Shown: positions 1 through 5,773 of the stretch, one piece after another | How the letters are laid out: each line of letters begins with the position of its first letter | How positions within the stretch are numbered: position 1 is the stretch's first letter | Assembly (NCBI GenBank): GCA_905372035.1 | Contig: CAJPNN010000071.1 | Coordinates: forward strand, 1-5,931 | Source of the DNA: Bacillota bacterium | GTDB taxonomy: Bacteria; Bacillota; Clostridia; Peptostreptococcales; Anaerovoracaceae | DNA: 5,931 bases | Direction: 5' to 3' | Program-made: the position numbers and the translations under genes | The notes under the pieces: model-generated | The model's database searches: none | Told to the model about the DNA's origin: nothing | The model's input: only the letters and a program-made list of their open reading frames with translations

Positions 1-1327
1 TATTTATTTTTTTTCTTCGTAAATAGCCGCTTTCTGTCAATTCTGTTCTGAGATCGTCAATTTCATATATGTTATCCGCCGATTTTGTATATTCTAAGAC
101 TGATTCCAGATAATCTATTTCTCTTTGCGTTTCATCCAGCTGTTTTGCTTTTTCAATCTTTGCGGTTTTGGATTTATTGTATTTTTTAAAGTAATTTTGA
201 GCATTTTTATTAGCATCCAAGAGAGGATCAAGTGGGATCTTGATATTCTCATTATCATAGTAATTGAATAAAACTACACTTTCGGCAGATTTCTTTATAG
301 TGTGCATATAGCATGTAAGAAGCTCGCCATAGAGTTTATAAGTATCCATTTTTTCAGCTTTTTGCATGTCGCTTAAAAGACGCTGCTTTTTAAGATTTAA
401 TTTTGAAATATATGAATTTATACAATATATGAGATCGGATGCTTTTTGTCTTATGATATTTGATGTTTCACGATTTGAAAAATAATATTTAACCGCCTCG
501 GAGGGGGTATCAAAGCACATTGTTTTATAAAAATTTTTGAAATTATAAAGTGGATGTACGTGAAACTCTTTCGGAGCGTTGTTTTCATCAAGATATACTT
601 GACAGTTCGTTTCATTTTCGTTCGTAGAAACAATGTTTTCGATAGTTGAAACTTCATCAATGATATGTCTTAAAATGTCGGGCATTGATGCTCCGCATGT
701 ATGCTCCCGAATAATTTCATCAGCAAGTTGAGGACTTATCCCCTGATAGGTGTTCATAAGAGTTTTTGAATCCTCAATATTGTTTGAAGACTCAAGATTA
801 TCATATGTCAAAGCTACCTTGTCTTGTGACGGAGGGTCTATGTAGATGTTGCCCGGAAAGATTTGCCTATATCTGTTGACTTCAAGAGGAACTCTTTTTA
901 TACTGTCTATTATTTTATTTGAATTATTATCTATCAATATTATGTTGCTGTGTTTTCCCATGATTTCAACAGTCAGCTTTTTTAAAGTATTAAAGCCCAT
1001 ATCAGTTACGGTTTCGATATAAAAATCGACTATTCGTTCTGTTCCTCTCTGTTTTATTTCTGAAATTTTTCCGCTTTGTATATGCTTTCTTAAAAGCATG
1101 CAAAAACTGCCGGGATCGGGAGGATTAAGCGGTTTTTCATCAGTAAGATAAAAAGCCGAATGATTGCTGCGGGAAGATATAAACAGCATGTGCTTTTTTC
1201 CTTTTGCATGTATAAAGAAAAAAAGTTGTTCTCTTTCCGGCTGATAAATTTTTTCTATTTTGCCGCCTAAAATATTTGATTTCAGTTCTGCGACTATTGC
1301 ACTTGTAACTATTCCGTCAAAACTCAT
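1..1327 (-). CDS. rqcH: RqcH / NFACT family ribosome quality-control protein, 5' part only (runs off left edge)
   Basis: Reading the minus strand from the ATG at 1327-1325 gives 442 uninterrupted codons to the left edge; the stop lies outside. The protein opens MSFDGIVTSAIVAEL and continues with GGKIEKIYQP (residues 21-30), FCMLLRKHI (75-83) and EIMGKHSNIILID (121-133), the hallmarks of the NFACT-N domain of RqcH (older name: fibronectin-binding protein FbpA/YloA). A helix-hairpin-helix-like part with YQGISP follows near 194-199, then a charged coiled coil (about 290-430) containing YGELL (332-336) and NAQNYFKKYNK (376-386). It ends in a basic ESGYLRRKKIN linker; the NFACT-R domain should follow beyond the edge. 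Known role of the family: binds 50S subunits carrying stalled peptidyl-tRNA and recruits Ala-tRNA to add C-terminal alanine tails for proteolysis. Odd point: the DR motif at 97-98 is Glu-Arg. The start is preceded by only a weak GGGGA (1336-1340). It is transcribed divergently from yicC. Confidence 0.95.
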   Translation of the reverse strand, partial: MSFDGIVTSAIVAELKSNILGGKIEKIYQPEREQLFFFIHAKGKKHMLFISSRSNHSAFYLTDEKPLNPPDPGSFCMLLRKHIQSGKISEIKQRGTERIVDFYIETVTDMGFNTLKKLTVEIMGKHSNIILIDNNSNKIIDSIKRVPLEVNRYRQIFPGNIYIDPPSQDKVALTYDNLESSNNIEDSKTLMNTYQGISPQLADEIIREHTCGASMPDILRHIIDEVSTIENIVSTNENETNCQVYLDENNAPKEFHVHPLYNFKNFYKTMCFDTPSEAVKYYFSNRETSNIIRQKASDLIYCINSYISKLNLKKQRLLSDMQKAEKMDTYKLYGELLTCYMHTIKKSAESVVLFNYYDNENIKIPLDPLLDANKNAQNYFKKYNKSKTAKIEKAKQLDETQREIDYLESVLEYTKSADNIYEIDDLRTELTESGYLRRKKIN

Positions 1328-1469
1328 ATAAAAATTCCCCAATCTTACGTTAAATATGATATCATATACTAAGTATATAAATATATGCATATATATTTTA
1401 ACATAAAAGCAGTAAAGCTTAAAGAAGCGAAGTTTGGGATACCGCTTAAGGTAAGGAAAGGTTTTGTGT
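1328..1469. promoter_or_regulatory. Divergent rqcH/yicC intergenic region with clustered palindromes
   Basis: This 142-bp gap lies between the start codons of two divergent genes, so promoters for both should be here. It is extremely A+T-rich from 1351 to 1407 and holds three perfect palindromes in a row: 1354-1367 (ATATGATATCATAT), 1364-1378 (ATATACT A AGTATAT, one-base centre, overlapping the first by four bases) and 1381-1394 (ATATATGCATATAT). Several -10-like hexamers exist, for example TATAAA at 1376-1381 and TATATT at 1392-1397, but none has a convincing -35 at 16-18 bp, so no single promoter is assigned. The palindromes could be operators or may simply reflect A+T-rich composition. Confidence 0.5.
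1455..1461 (+). promoter_or_regulatory. Ribosome binding site deciding the yicC start
   Basis: GGAAAGG at 1455-1461 ends 8 bases before the ATG at 1470, a normal spacing. The in-frame TTG at 1464 would sit only 2 bases after it, so the ATG is the better start. Confidence 0.6.
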
Positions 1470-2354
1470 ATGCTGAAGAGTATGACGGGATTCGGACGAG
1501 GCGAATATTCGGACGACAACTATACAATTGTAGTAGAGATAAGGAGCATAAATCATAAATACAGTGATTTTTTTGTAAGGATTCCCAGAAAATACAGTTT
1601 TGCAGAGGAATATATAAGAACATCCCTTAAAGAATTCATAAAAAGAGGAAAGGTGGAAGTAAACATAACTGTTGATTCAACGATTCAGGGAGACGTTGAT
1701 ATTGAACTGAATATGGAACTTGCAGAAAAATATTGCAAAAGCCTTTACAGTATTCAGGATAGTCTCGGAATCGCAGGTGACATAGATATCAATTCATTTT
1801 GCAAACTTCCGGAGATATTAAAGATTGTGCAGGGGAAGGAAGAAGAGGATCTTTTTACCGCCGCAGTTAAAAATGCGATGAGCGGGGCAATAGAAAAACT
1901 TGATAATATGCGGATTATCGAAGGTGAGCATATGGTGAGAGATATAAGAGAAAGAGCAATACTTATGAAGGATATCGTGGATGAAATTGAAAAATATGCT
2001 CCGAAAGTCTCAGAAAAATATGTTTGTAAAATGAAAGAAAGGATTGTGGAGTTGGTAGGAGAAAATACTGAGATTCCTGAGGACAGGATACTTTTAGAAG
2101 CGGCGATATTCGCTGATAAAAGCAACGTTACGGAAGAGATAATAAGACTTAAAAGTCACATAGATAAATTACTTGGAATTTTAGAGGTATCGGACGGACC
2201 TGAAGGCAAAAAAATGGATTTTTTGATGCAGGAGATGAATAGAGAAGCAAATACGGTAGGTTCCAAGGCAAATGATCTGGAGATAACTGAAAATGTTTTG
2301 ATATTGAAAAGTGAAATAGAAAAAATTCGTGAACAGGTACAAAATATTGAATGA
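1470..2354 (+). CDS. yicC: YicC/YloC family endoribonuclease
   Basis: The 294-residue product has the usual length of the family and its two signatures. The N-terminal YicC domain starts MLKSMTGFGRGE and includes EIRSINHKYSD (residues 23-33) and an RGKVEV strand near 60. The C-terminal DUF1732 domain holds DKSNVTEEIIRLKSHI (about 219-234), QEMNREANTVGSKA (254-267) and the terminal EKIREQVQNIE. Family members (E. coli YicC, B. subtilis YloC) are reported as ring-forming endoribonucleases involved in RNA turnover; that activity is known for the family and not shown here. The start at 1470 is chosen over the TTG at 1464 because MLKSMTGFGRG matches the conserved N-terminus and has correct ribosome-binding-site spacing. 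It is the first gene of a likely yicC-gmk-rpoZ operon. In B. subtilis remA lies between yloC and gmk; here only 77 bp separate them and no remA is present. Confidence 0.96.
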   Translation: MLKSMTGFGRGEYSDDNYTIVVEIRSINHKYSDFFVRIPRKYSFAEEYIRTSLKEFIKRGKVEVNITVDSTIQGDVDIELNMELAEKYCKSLYSIQDSLGIAGDIDINSFCKLPEILKIVQGKEEEDLFTAAVKNAMSGAIEKLDNMRIIEGEHMVRDIRERAILMKDIVDEIEKYAPKVSEKYVCKMKERIVELVGENTEIPEDRILLEAAIFADKSNVTEEIIRLKSHIDKLLGILEVSDGPEGKKMDFLMQEMNREANTVGSKANDLEITENVLILKSEIEKIREQVQNIE

Positions 2355-2369
2355 TTTAGATTTTCACCC

Positions 2370-2398
2370 TTGAAAAAGTATCTGTAGTATTGTATTCT
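2370..2398 (+). promoter_or_regulatory. Possible internal promoter ahead of gmk
   Basis: TTGAAA at 2370-2375, a 17-bp spacer and TATTCT at 2393-2398 form a moderate sigma-A-like promoter in the yicC-gmk gap (5/6 and 4/6 consensus matches). The spacing is ideal but the -10 is weak, and such matches arise by chance in A+T-rich DNA. If real, it would let gmk, rpoZ and the binding-protein gene be expressed independently of yicC. Confidence 0.3.
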
Positions 2399-2416
2399 AA
2401 TAAAACATCGGTTGTG

Positions 2417-2424
2417 AAAGAAGG
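2417..2424 (+). promoter_or_regulatory. Ribosome binding site deciding the gmk start
   Basis: AAAGAAGG at 2417-2424 lies 7 bases before the ATG at 2432. It falls inside the longer in-frame reading from TTG 2390, which argues that the upstream codons are leader and not protein. Confidence 0.6.
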
Positions 2425-2431
2425 TAATGTG

Positions 2432-3043
2432 ATGAGAAAAGGGTTATTGTTCGTTATTTCGGGTCCGTCAGGTGCAGGAAAAGGGACTGTGTGCAGAGAG
2501 CTTTTATCAAAAGTGGATGTTGATATGTCGGTATCTATGACCACGAGAGAACCGAGACCGGGCGAAGTCGAGGGAGTAAACTATTATTTCGTGACTCCGG
2601 AAAAATTTTTAAAAGTGGTAGATAACGACGGTTTCTTGGAATACGCAGGGGTGTATGGAAATCATTACGGGACACCTAAAGAAGCGGTTCTTAGAAAGCT
2701 TGAAAGCGGTCGTGACGTGATTCTTGAGATAGATATTCAAGGAGCAATGAAGATAAAGGAAAATTACCCTAAAGGAGTTTTCATTTTCATACTGCCGCCG
2801 TCAATGTCCGAACTTAGAAAAAGAATAACAGGAAGAGATTCTGAAACAGAATCGGATATAATGCTGAGGCTGGGAGAATCGTTAAAAGAAATATCTTATA
2901 TAGATAAATATGATTATGTTGTTGTTAACGGAGAAGTTGATGAGGCCGTTTCAAGGATTTCCGCAATAATAAAGGCGGAGCATTCAAAGGTTACGGAAGA
3001 TATATATCAGCTTATTGAAGAATATGAAAAGGAGGGGCTTTAA
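2432..3043 (+). CDS. gmk: Guanylate kinase
   Basis: The 203-residue protein is of normal size for Gmk, the cytosolic enzyme that phosphorylates GMP (and dGMP) to GDP with ATP. The P-loop GPSGAGKGT is at residues 11-19. The GMP-binding region includes S35, R39, R42 (SMTTREPRPGE) and Y51, followed by E70 and the YGTP at 79-82. E99 and D101 in EIDIQGA fit the nucleotide/Mg site, and RKRITGRDSET forms the lid. All expected catalytic elements are present. A reading from TTG 2390 would add 14 residues with no family match, so the ATG at 2432, which gives MRKGLLFVISGPSG, is taken. The stop TAA overlaps the rpoZ start by one base (TAATG at 3041-3045), indicating translational coupling. Confidence 0.97.
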   Translation: MRKGLLFVISGPSGAGKGTVCRELLSKVDVDMSVSMTTREPRPGEVEGVNYYFVTPEKFLKVVDNDGFLEYAGVYGNHYGTPKEAVLRKLESGRDVILEIDIQGAMKIKENYPKGVFIFILPPSMSELRKRITGRDSETESDIMLRLGESLKEISYIDKYDYVVVNGEVDEAVSRISAIIKAEHSKVTEDIYQLIEEYEKEGL

Positions 3044-3246
3044 TGTTAGAACCGTCAATAAATTTGATCAGAAAGAAAGCTGACAGCAGATATACTCTTG
3101 TAGTTTTAGCTGCAAAAAGAGCGAGGGAAATAGTGGACGGCAGGTTAGTTCTTACGGATGCGGATGTTGATAAACCCGTATCACTTGCCACTAATGAAAT
3201 AGCAGAAGAATTGATTACTTATAAAAGGAATGAAGACGTTCTCTAG
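3043..3246 (+). CDS. rpoZ: DNA-directed RNA polymerase omega subunit
   Basis: The small 67-residue protein matches Firmicutes omega: MLEPSI at the start, DSRYTLVVLAAKRAREI at residues 14-30, and the KPVSLATNEIAEELI segment near the C-terminus. Omega assists assembly and stability of core RNA polymerase, binding the beta-prime subunit. A strong GGAGG (3031-3035) inside the end of gmk lies 7 bases before the ATG, and the start overlaps the gmk stop. The gmk-rpoZ pair is widely conserved in Firmicutes. What follows is unusual: no terminator is visible, and the next gene starts 15 bases after the stop and belongs to an amino-acid importer, where coaBC and priA are found in B. subtilis. Confidence 0.95.
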   Translation: MLEPSINLIRKKADSRYTLVVLAAKRAREIVDGRLVLTDADVDKPVSLATNEIAEELITYKRNEDVL

Positions 3247-3261
3247 AAGTGGAGGACAGAA

Positions 3262-4116
3262 ATGAAAAAAACGTTTAAATTGCTGAGTTTTACTCTGATA
3301 TTGACACTGATTGCCGGTGTTTTTCTATTCACGGGATGTGAAAAGGTTGAAAAAGACGGAAAAGATAATTCTTTTAAAGCTATAAAAGACAAAGGCGAGA
3401 TGGTCATAGGCGTTGATGATGAGTTTGCACCTATGGGATTTAAAGACAAAGACGGAAACCTCGTGGGTTTTGATATTGATTTGGCAAAGCTTGTGTGCAA
3501 AAAACTTGGAGTTAAAGCCAAAATCAAAGCTATTCCGTGGGATACGAAAGAAATACAACTTCAAAGCGGAGATATAGATGCAATTTGGAATGGATATACG
3601 ATAACATCTGAGAGAAACGGTAAAGTCGAGTTCTCAAAACCTTATATGAACAATCAGCAAGTAGTCGCAGTTTTAGATAAGTCCTCTTTTAAATCGACAA
3701 AAGATCTGGCGGGTAAAGTTATGGGGGCACAAGTTGAAAGTGCAGGGCTTGAAGCGTTGAAAGCGGATAAGGAACTTGGAAAAAATAAGATCAAATCTTA
3801 TGACACATACCAAGATGCACTTCTTGATCTGGAAACATCCGGAAATAATGCTGTCGTTATCGATAAAGTTTATATAGGATATGCAATGCAACAAAAAGCA
3901 GGAGTATTTAGAGTTTTGCCCGAAACTTTAAGTGATGAACTTTACGGTATAGGGTTCAAAAAGGGAAATATCAAGCTCAGAAAAGCTGTGGATAAGGCGC
4001 TTGACGAATTGTATTCTGACGGTTCTGTGGAAAAGATATCCAAAGAATGGTTCGGTGAAAATATAGTCGTACGCAATATTAAAAAGCAAAGTTCAAAGGA
4101 CTTGAAAAATAATTAA
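3262..4116 (+). CDS. Amino-acid ABC transporter substrate-binding lipoprotein (solute-binding family 3)
   Basis: The 284-residue protein begins with a lipoprotein signal: MKK, a hydrophobic stretch over residues 7-23, and the lipobox FTGC with the lipidated Cys at 26. It should be anchored on the outer face of the membrane. The mature part is a family 3 binding protein: GEMVIGVDDEFAPMGF (45-60), GFDIDLAKLVCKKLG (69-83), an IDAIWNGYTITSER segment (105-118) and FSKPY (124-128). R118 and D201 (in VVIDKVY) are where polar amino-acid binders hold the ligand's carboxylate and amino groups, so an alpha-amino acid is the likely cargo; which one cannot be told. GGAGG (3251-3255) sits 6 bases before the ATG. 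It is probably co-transcribed with rpoZ and works with the permease and ATPase genes downstream. The tail after WFGENIVV is a Lys/Asn-rich extension of about 14 residues. Confidence 0.93.
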   Translation: MKKTFKLLSFTLILTLIAGVFLFTGCEKVEKDGKDNSFKAIKDKGEMVIGVDDEFAPMGFKDKDGNLVGFDIDLAKLVCKKLGVKAKIKAIPWDTKEIQLQSGDIDAIWNGYTITSERNGKVEFSKPYMNNQQVVAVLDKSSFKSTKDLAGKVMGAQVESAGLEALKADKELGKNKIKSYDTYQDALLDLETSGNNAVVIDKVYIGYAMQQKAGVFRVLPETLSDELYGIGFKKGNIKLRKAVDKALDELYSDGSVEKISKEWFGENIVVRNIKKQSSKDLKNN

Positions 4117-4127
4117 TAAATTAAAAA

Positions 4128-4216
4128 GTAATATTAGTAAAGAGAGTGACGTCTTCGGAAGCTAATATATTTTATTACTCTTGACAGTTTAATTAAGTAA
4201 TGATTTAATATATTAG
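4128..4216 (+). repeat. Nested inverted repeats capable of two exclusive hairpins
   Basis: The segment CTAATATATTTTATTAC (4162-4178) can pair upstream with GTAATATTAG (4128-4137; 6+4 bp with a 7-base bulge). It can instead pair downstream with 4197-4216 (GTAAT, GATTT, AATATATTAG): 10 perfect pairs, a 2/5 internal loop, then 5 pairs, closing an 18-base loop. The two pairings use the same bases and exclude each other. The downstream arm covers the -10 hexamer of the permease promoter and the loop contains its -35, so at DNA level this could be an operator. In read-through RNA from the binding-protein gene it could fold. There is no U-tract after it. Confidence 0.6.
4181..4209 (+). promoter_or_regulatory. 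Sigma-A-type promoter for the permease-ATPase genes
   Basis: A perfect -35 TTGACA (4181-4186) is separated by exactly 17 bp from TTTAAT (4204-4209, 5/6 match to TATAAT). Transcription would start near 4216, giving a leader of about 68 bases before the permease start at 4284. It is the best promoter in the window and implies that permease and ATPase can be made independently of the binding protein. Confidence 0.72.
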
Positions 4217-4235
4217 CAAAATAAAGTAATCGTTT

Positions 4236-4261
4236 AAAAGGTTCGGTTTGCCGGACCTTTT
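4236..4261 (+). terminator. Terminator-like hairpin between binding protein and permease
   Basis: AAAAGGTTCGG (4236-4246), loop TTTG (4247-4250) and CCGGACCTTTT (4251-4261) form an 11-bp stem with one G-T wobble. The 7-bp G+C-rich core followed by TTTTCT resembles an intrinsic terminator, though the U-run is short. It could end transcripts arriving from rpoZ and the binding-protein gene. However, it lies downstream of the promoter at 4181-4209, so permease transcripts must also pass it; it may act as an attenuator or as a 5' or 3' stabilising stem. It ends 9 bases before the permease ribosome binding site. Confidence 0.6.
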
Positions 4262-4270
4262 CTGCATGGC

Positions 4271-4277
4271 GGGGAGG
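4271..4277 (+). promoter_or_regulatory. Ribosome binding site deciding the permease start
   Basis: GGGGAGGA (about 4271-4278) places GGAGG 6 bases before the ATG at 4284. In-frame alternatives at TTG 4248 (inside the hairpin loop) and ATG 4266 lie upstream of it and lack their own site. Confidence 0.7.
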
Positions 4278-4283
4278 ACAGAC

Positions 4284-4931
4284 ATGGAATATGCTTTCGG
4301 TATTTTACCTTATATATTATCAGGAGCTGAAGTTTCACTTACAGTTTATGTAATAACATTTATCTTTTCGATTCCGTTAGGTATTATATGTGCTGTGGCG
4401 AAACTTTCAAAGATAGCGCCGCTAAGATGGATAATGAATTTTTATACTTGGATAATGAGAGGTACACCTCTTATGCTCCAATTATTTTTTGTATATTACG
4501 GGTTGCCCCTTATTCCGGGAGGAGTAAAATTTACACCGATGGAAGCTGCGGGGCTTACATTTGTTATAAATTATGCCGCATATTTTACGGAAATATTCAG
4601 GGGCGGTATATGCTCGATAGAACAAGGTCAGTACGAAGCGGCCAAAGCTTTGGGGATGAGCTATGCTCAGACTATGAGGAGGATAATATTACCGCAGGCG
4701 ATTAAAAATGTGCTTCCGCCCATGGGAAATGAAGCAATAAACCTTATAAAAGACACTGCGCTTTGTTACGTTATTTCTATGGCGGATATAATGAAGAATG
4801 CAAAGGTTTGCGTTTCAAGAGATTTTTCGATAACAGGATTTGTCTTGGCAGCGTTTTTGTATTTGGCGATAACTTTTATAATAATCAATATTTTTCGTAT
4901 GATAGAAAGAAGATATATGTACTATAGATAG
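4284..4931 (+). CDS. Amino-acid ABC transporter permease (His/Glu/Gln/Arg family)
   Basis: The 215-residue integral membrane protein has the usual length of the GlnP/HisM-type permeases. Hydrophobic segments lie at about residues 11-38, 61-77, 86-103, 154-168 and 184-204. The family motif MRGTPLMLQLFFVYYGLP is at 58-75. The EAA loop that contacts the ATPase is EAAKALGMSYAQTMRRIILP (118-137). Only one permease gene is present, so the channel is presumably a homodimer. The start at 4284 (MEYAFGILPYILSGAEVS) is chosen by the ribosome binding site; longer readings would begin inside the hairpin. The gene is followed after 13 bases by the ATPase, whose GGGAGG ribosome binding site begins with the last base of the permease stop codon. 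It acts with the lipoprotein gene upstream to import an amino acid. Confidence 0.95.
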   Translation: MEYAFGILPYILSGAEVSLTVYVITFIFSIPLGIICAVAKLSKIAPLRWIMNFYTWIMRGTPLMLQLFFVYYGLPLIPGGVKFTPMEAAGLTFVINYAAYFTEIFRGGICSIEQGQYEAAKALGMSYAQTMRRIILPQAIKNVLPPMGNEAINLIKDTALCYVISMADIMKNAKVCVSRDFSITGFVLAAFLYLAITFIIINIFRMIERRYMYYR

Positions 4932-4944
4932 GGAGGCATGTTTC

Positions 4945-5706
4945 ATGAGCATGATAGAGGTTAAGGGACTGAAAAAGAGCTTCGGGAATTTGGAAGTTCT
5001 TAAAGGCATTGATTTTCATGTGGATAGAGGAGAGATAGTCAGTATAATAGGACCGTCAGGATCGGGTAAAAGTACTTTGCTCAGATGTTTGAACCATCTT
5101 GAAACTTGTGAATACGGGAGCATAAGCTTTAATGGCGAATATATTGCAAAATGCGATGGAAACATGAAAAGCATATATGCTCCCAAAAAAGAAATATTAA
5201 AAATTTGTGCTAAAGAAGGAATGGTATTTCAAAATTTTTATCTGTTTCCTCATAAATCGGTTATAGAAAACATAATAGAGGCTCCTGTTATAGTGAAAGG
5301 TATATCGGTAAAAGAGGCGCAAGATAAGGCAAGGGCGCTTTTGAATAAAGTAGGGCTTTCGGATAAGGAAAAAGCATATCCCTATCAGCTTTCGGGAGGG
5401 CAGAAACAAAGGGTGGCTATAGCGAGGGCACTTGCGATGGAACCTGAAGTAATGCTTTTTGATGAACCTACATCAGCGCTTGACCCTGAACTTATCGAAG
5501 AGGTGTTAAGAGTTATAAAAGAGCTTGCTGAAGAAAACATGACTATGATAATAGTTACACATGAGATGGGGTTTGCAAAGGAAATATCGGATAGGATAAT
5601 TTTTATGGCGGACGGTATAATAGTAGAAGAAGGAAAACCGGAAGAATTGTTCGTTAATCCTAAAAATCAGAGAACAAAATCGTTCCTTGCAAAATTCATA
5701 GGATAG
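4945..5706 (+). CDS. Amino-acid ABC transporter ATP-binding protein
   Basis: The 253-residue cytosolic ATPase resembles the GlnQ/HisP/ArtP group. All nucleotide-binding motifs are intact: Walker A GPSGSGKST (36-44), Q-loop with Q96 (VFQNFYLFPH), signature LSGGQKQR (149-156), Walker B VMLFDE (169-174) with catalytic E174, D-loop SALD (177-180) and H206 in IIVTHE. The LFPHKSV segment after the Q-loop is typical of polar amino-acid importers. The stretch between NGEYI (63-67) and the Q-loop is about ten residues longer than in GlnQ, as in HisP-type proteins. The start at 4945 follows GGGAGG (4931-4936) by 8 bases; an in-frame ATG at 4951 is a less likely alternative. It energises the permease just upstream. 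No clear terminator follows, so transcription may continue into the regulator gene. Confidence 0.96.
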   Translation: MSMIEVKGLKKSFGNLEVLKGIDFHVDRGEIVSIIGPSGSGKSTLLRCLNHLETCEYGSISFNGEYIAKCDGNMKSIYAPKKEILKICAKEGMVFQNFYLFPHKSVIENIIEAPVIVKGISVKEAQDKARALLNKVGLSDKEKAYPYQLSGGQKQRVAIARALAMEPEVMLFDEPTSALDPELIEEVLRVIKELAEENMTMIIVTHEMGFAKEISDRIIFMADGIIVEEGKPEELFVNPKNQRTKSFLAKFIG

Positions 5707-5736
5707 GCAAATTCCGGAGAGAAGCTGTAGTTTAGC

Positions 5737-5745
5737 TGTTATAAA
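5737..5745 (+). promoter_or_regulatory. Possible extended -10 promoter for the TetR-type gene
   Basis: TGTTATAAA (5737-5745) reads as an extended -10 (TG, one base, TATAAA) 28 bases before the regulator's ATG. No -35 is recognisable 17 bp upstream, so it is tentative; the gene could instead be read through from the ATPase gene. Confidence 0.25.
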
Positions 5746-5773
5746 GTTATGCTTTGATAAGGAGTTGGTAATT

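Noticed and set aside
1..20. Possible natural end of rqcH at the left edge
   Set aside because: No stop codon is reached in frame; the Lys/Arg-rich ending is the usual linker before the NFACT-R domain, so the gene simply runs off the window.
451..660. 69-codon minus-strand reading frame within rqcH
   Set aside because: rqcH is open without interruption for 442 codons in another frame of the same strand with full family similarity, so this is a shadow.
1754..2125. 123-codon minus-strand reading frame inside yicC
   Set aside because: It is antisense to a well-conserved gene, has serine/isoleucine-rich low-complexity composition and shows no ribosome binding site or recognisable motif.
2390..2431. 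Fourteen-residue N-terminal extension of guanylate kinase from TTG 2390
   Set aside because: The extra residues match nothing in the family, overlap the possible promoter and contain the ribosome binding site of ATG 2432.
4128..4261. A known riboswitch or T-box leader upstream of the permease
   Set aside because: No T-box AGGGTGGNACCGCG-type core or other aptamer consensus that I recognise is present, and the 68-base leader after the promoter is too short for a T-box.
4248..4283. Longer permease reading from TTG 4248 or ATG 4266
   Set aside because: TTG 4248 lies in the loop of the terminator-like hairpin and neither codon has a ribosome binding site; GGAGG points to ATG 4284, which also matches the family N-terminus.
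4388..4705. 105-codon plus-strand reading frame inside the permease gene
   Set aside because: It is an out-of-frame shadow of the conserved permease, including its EAA loop, and has no sensible domain.
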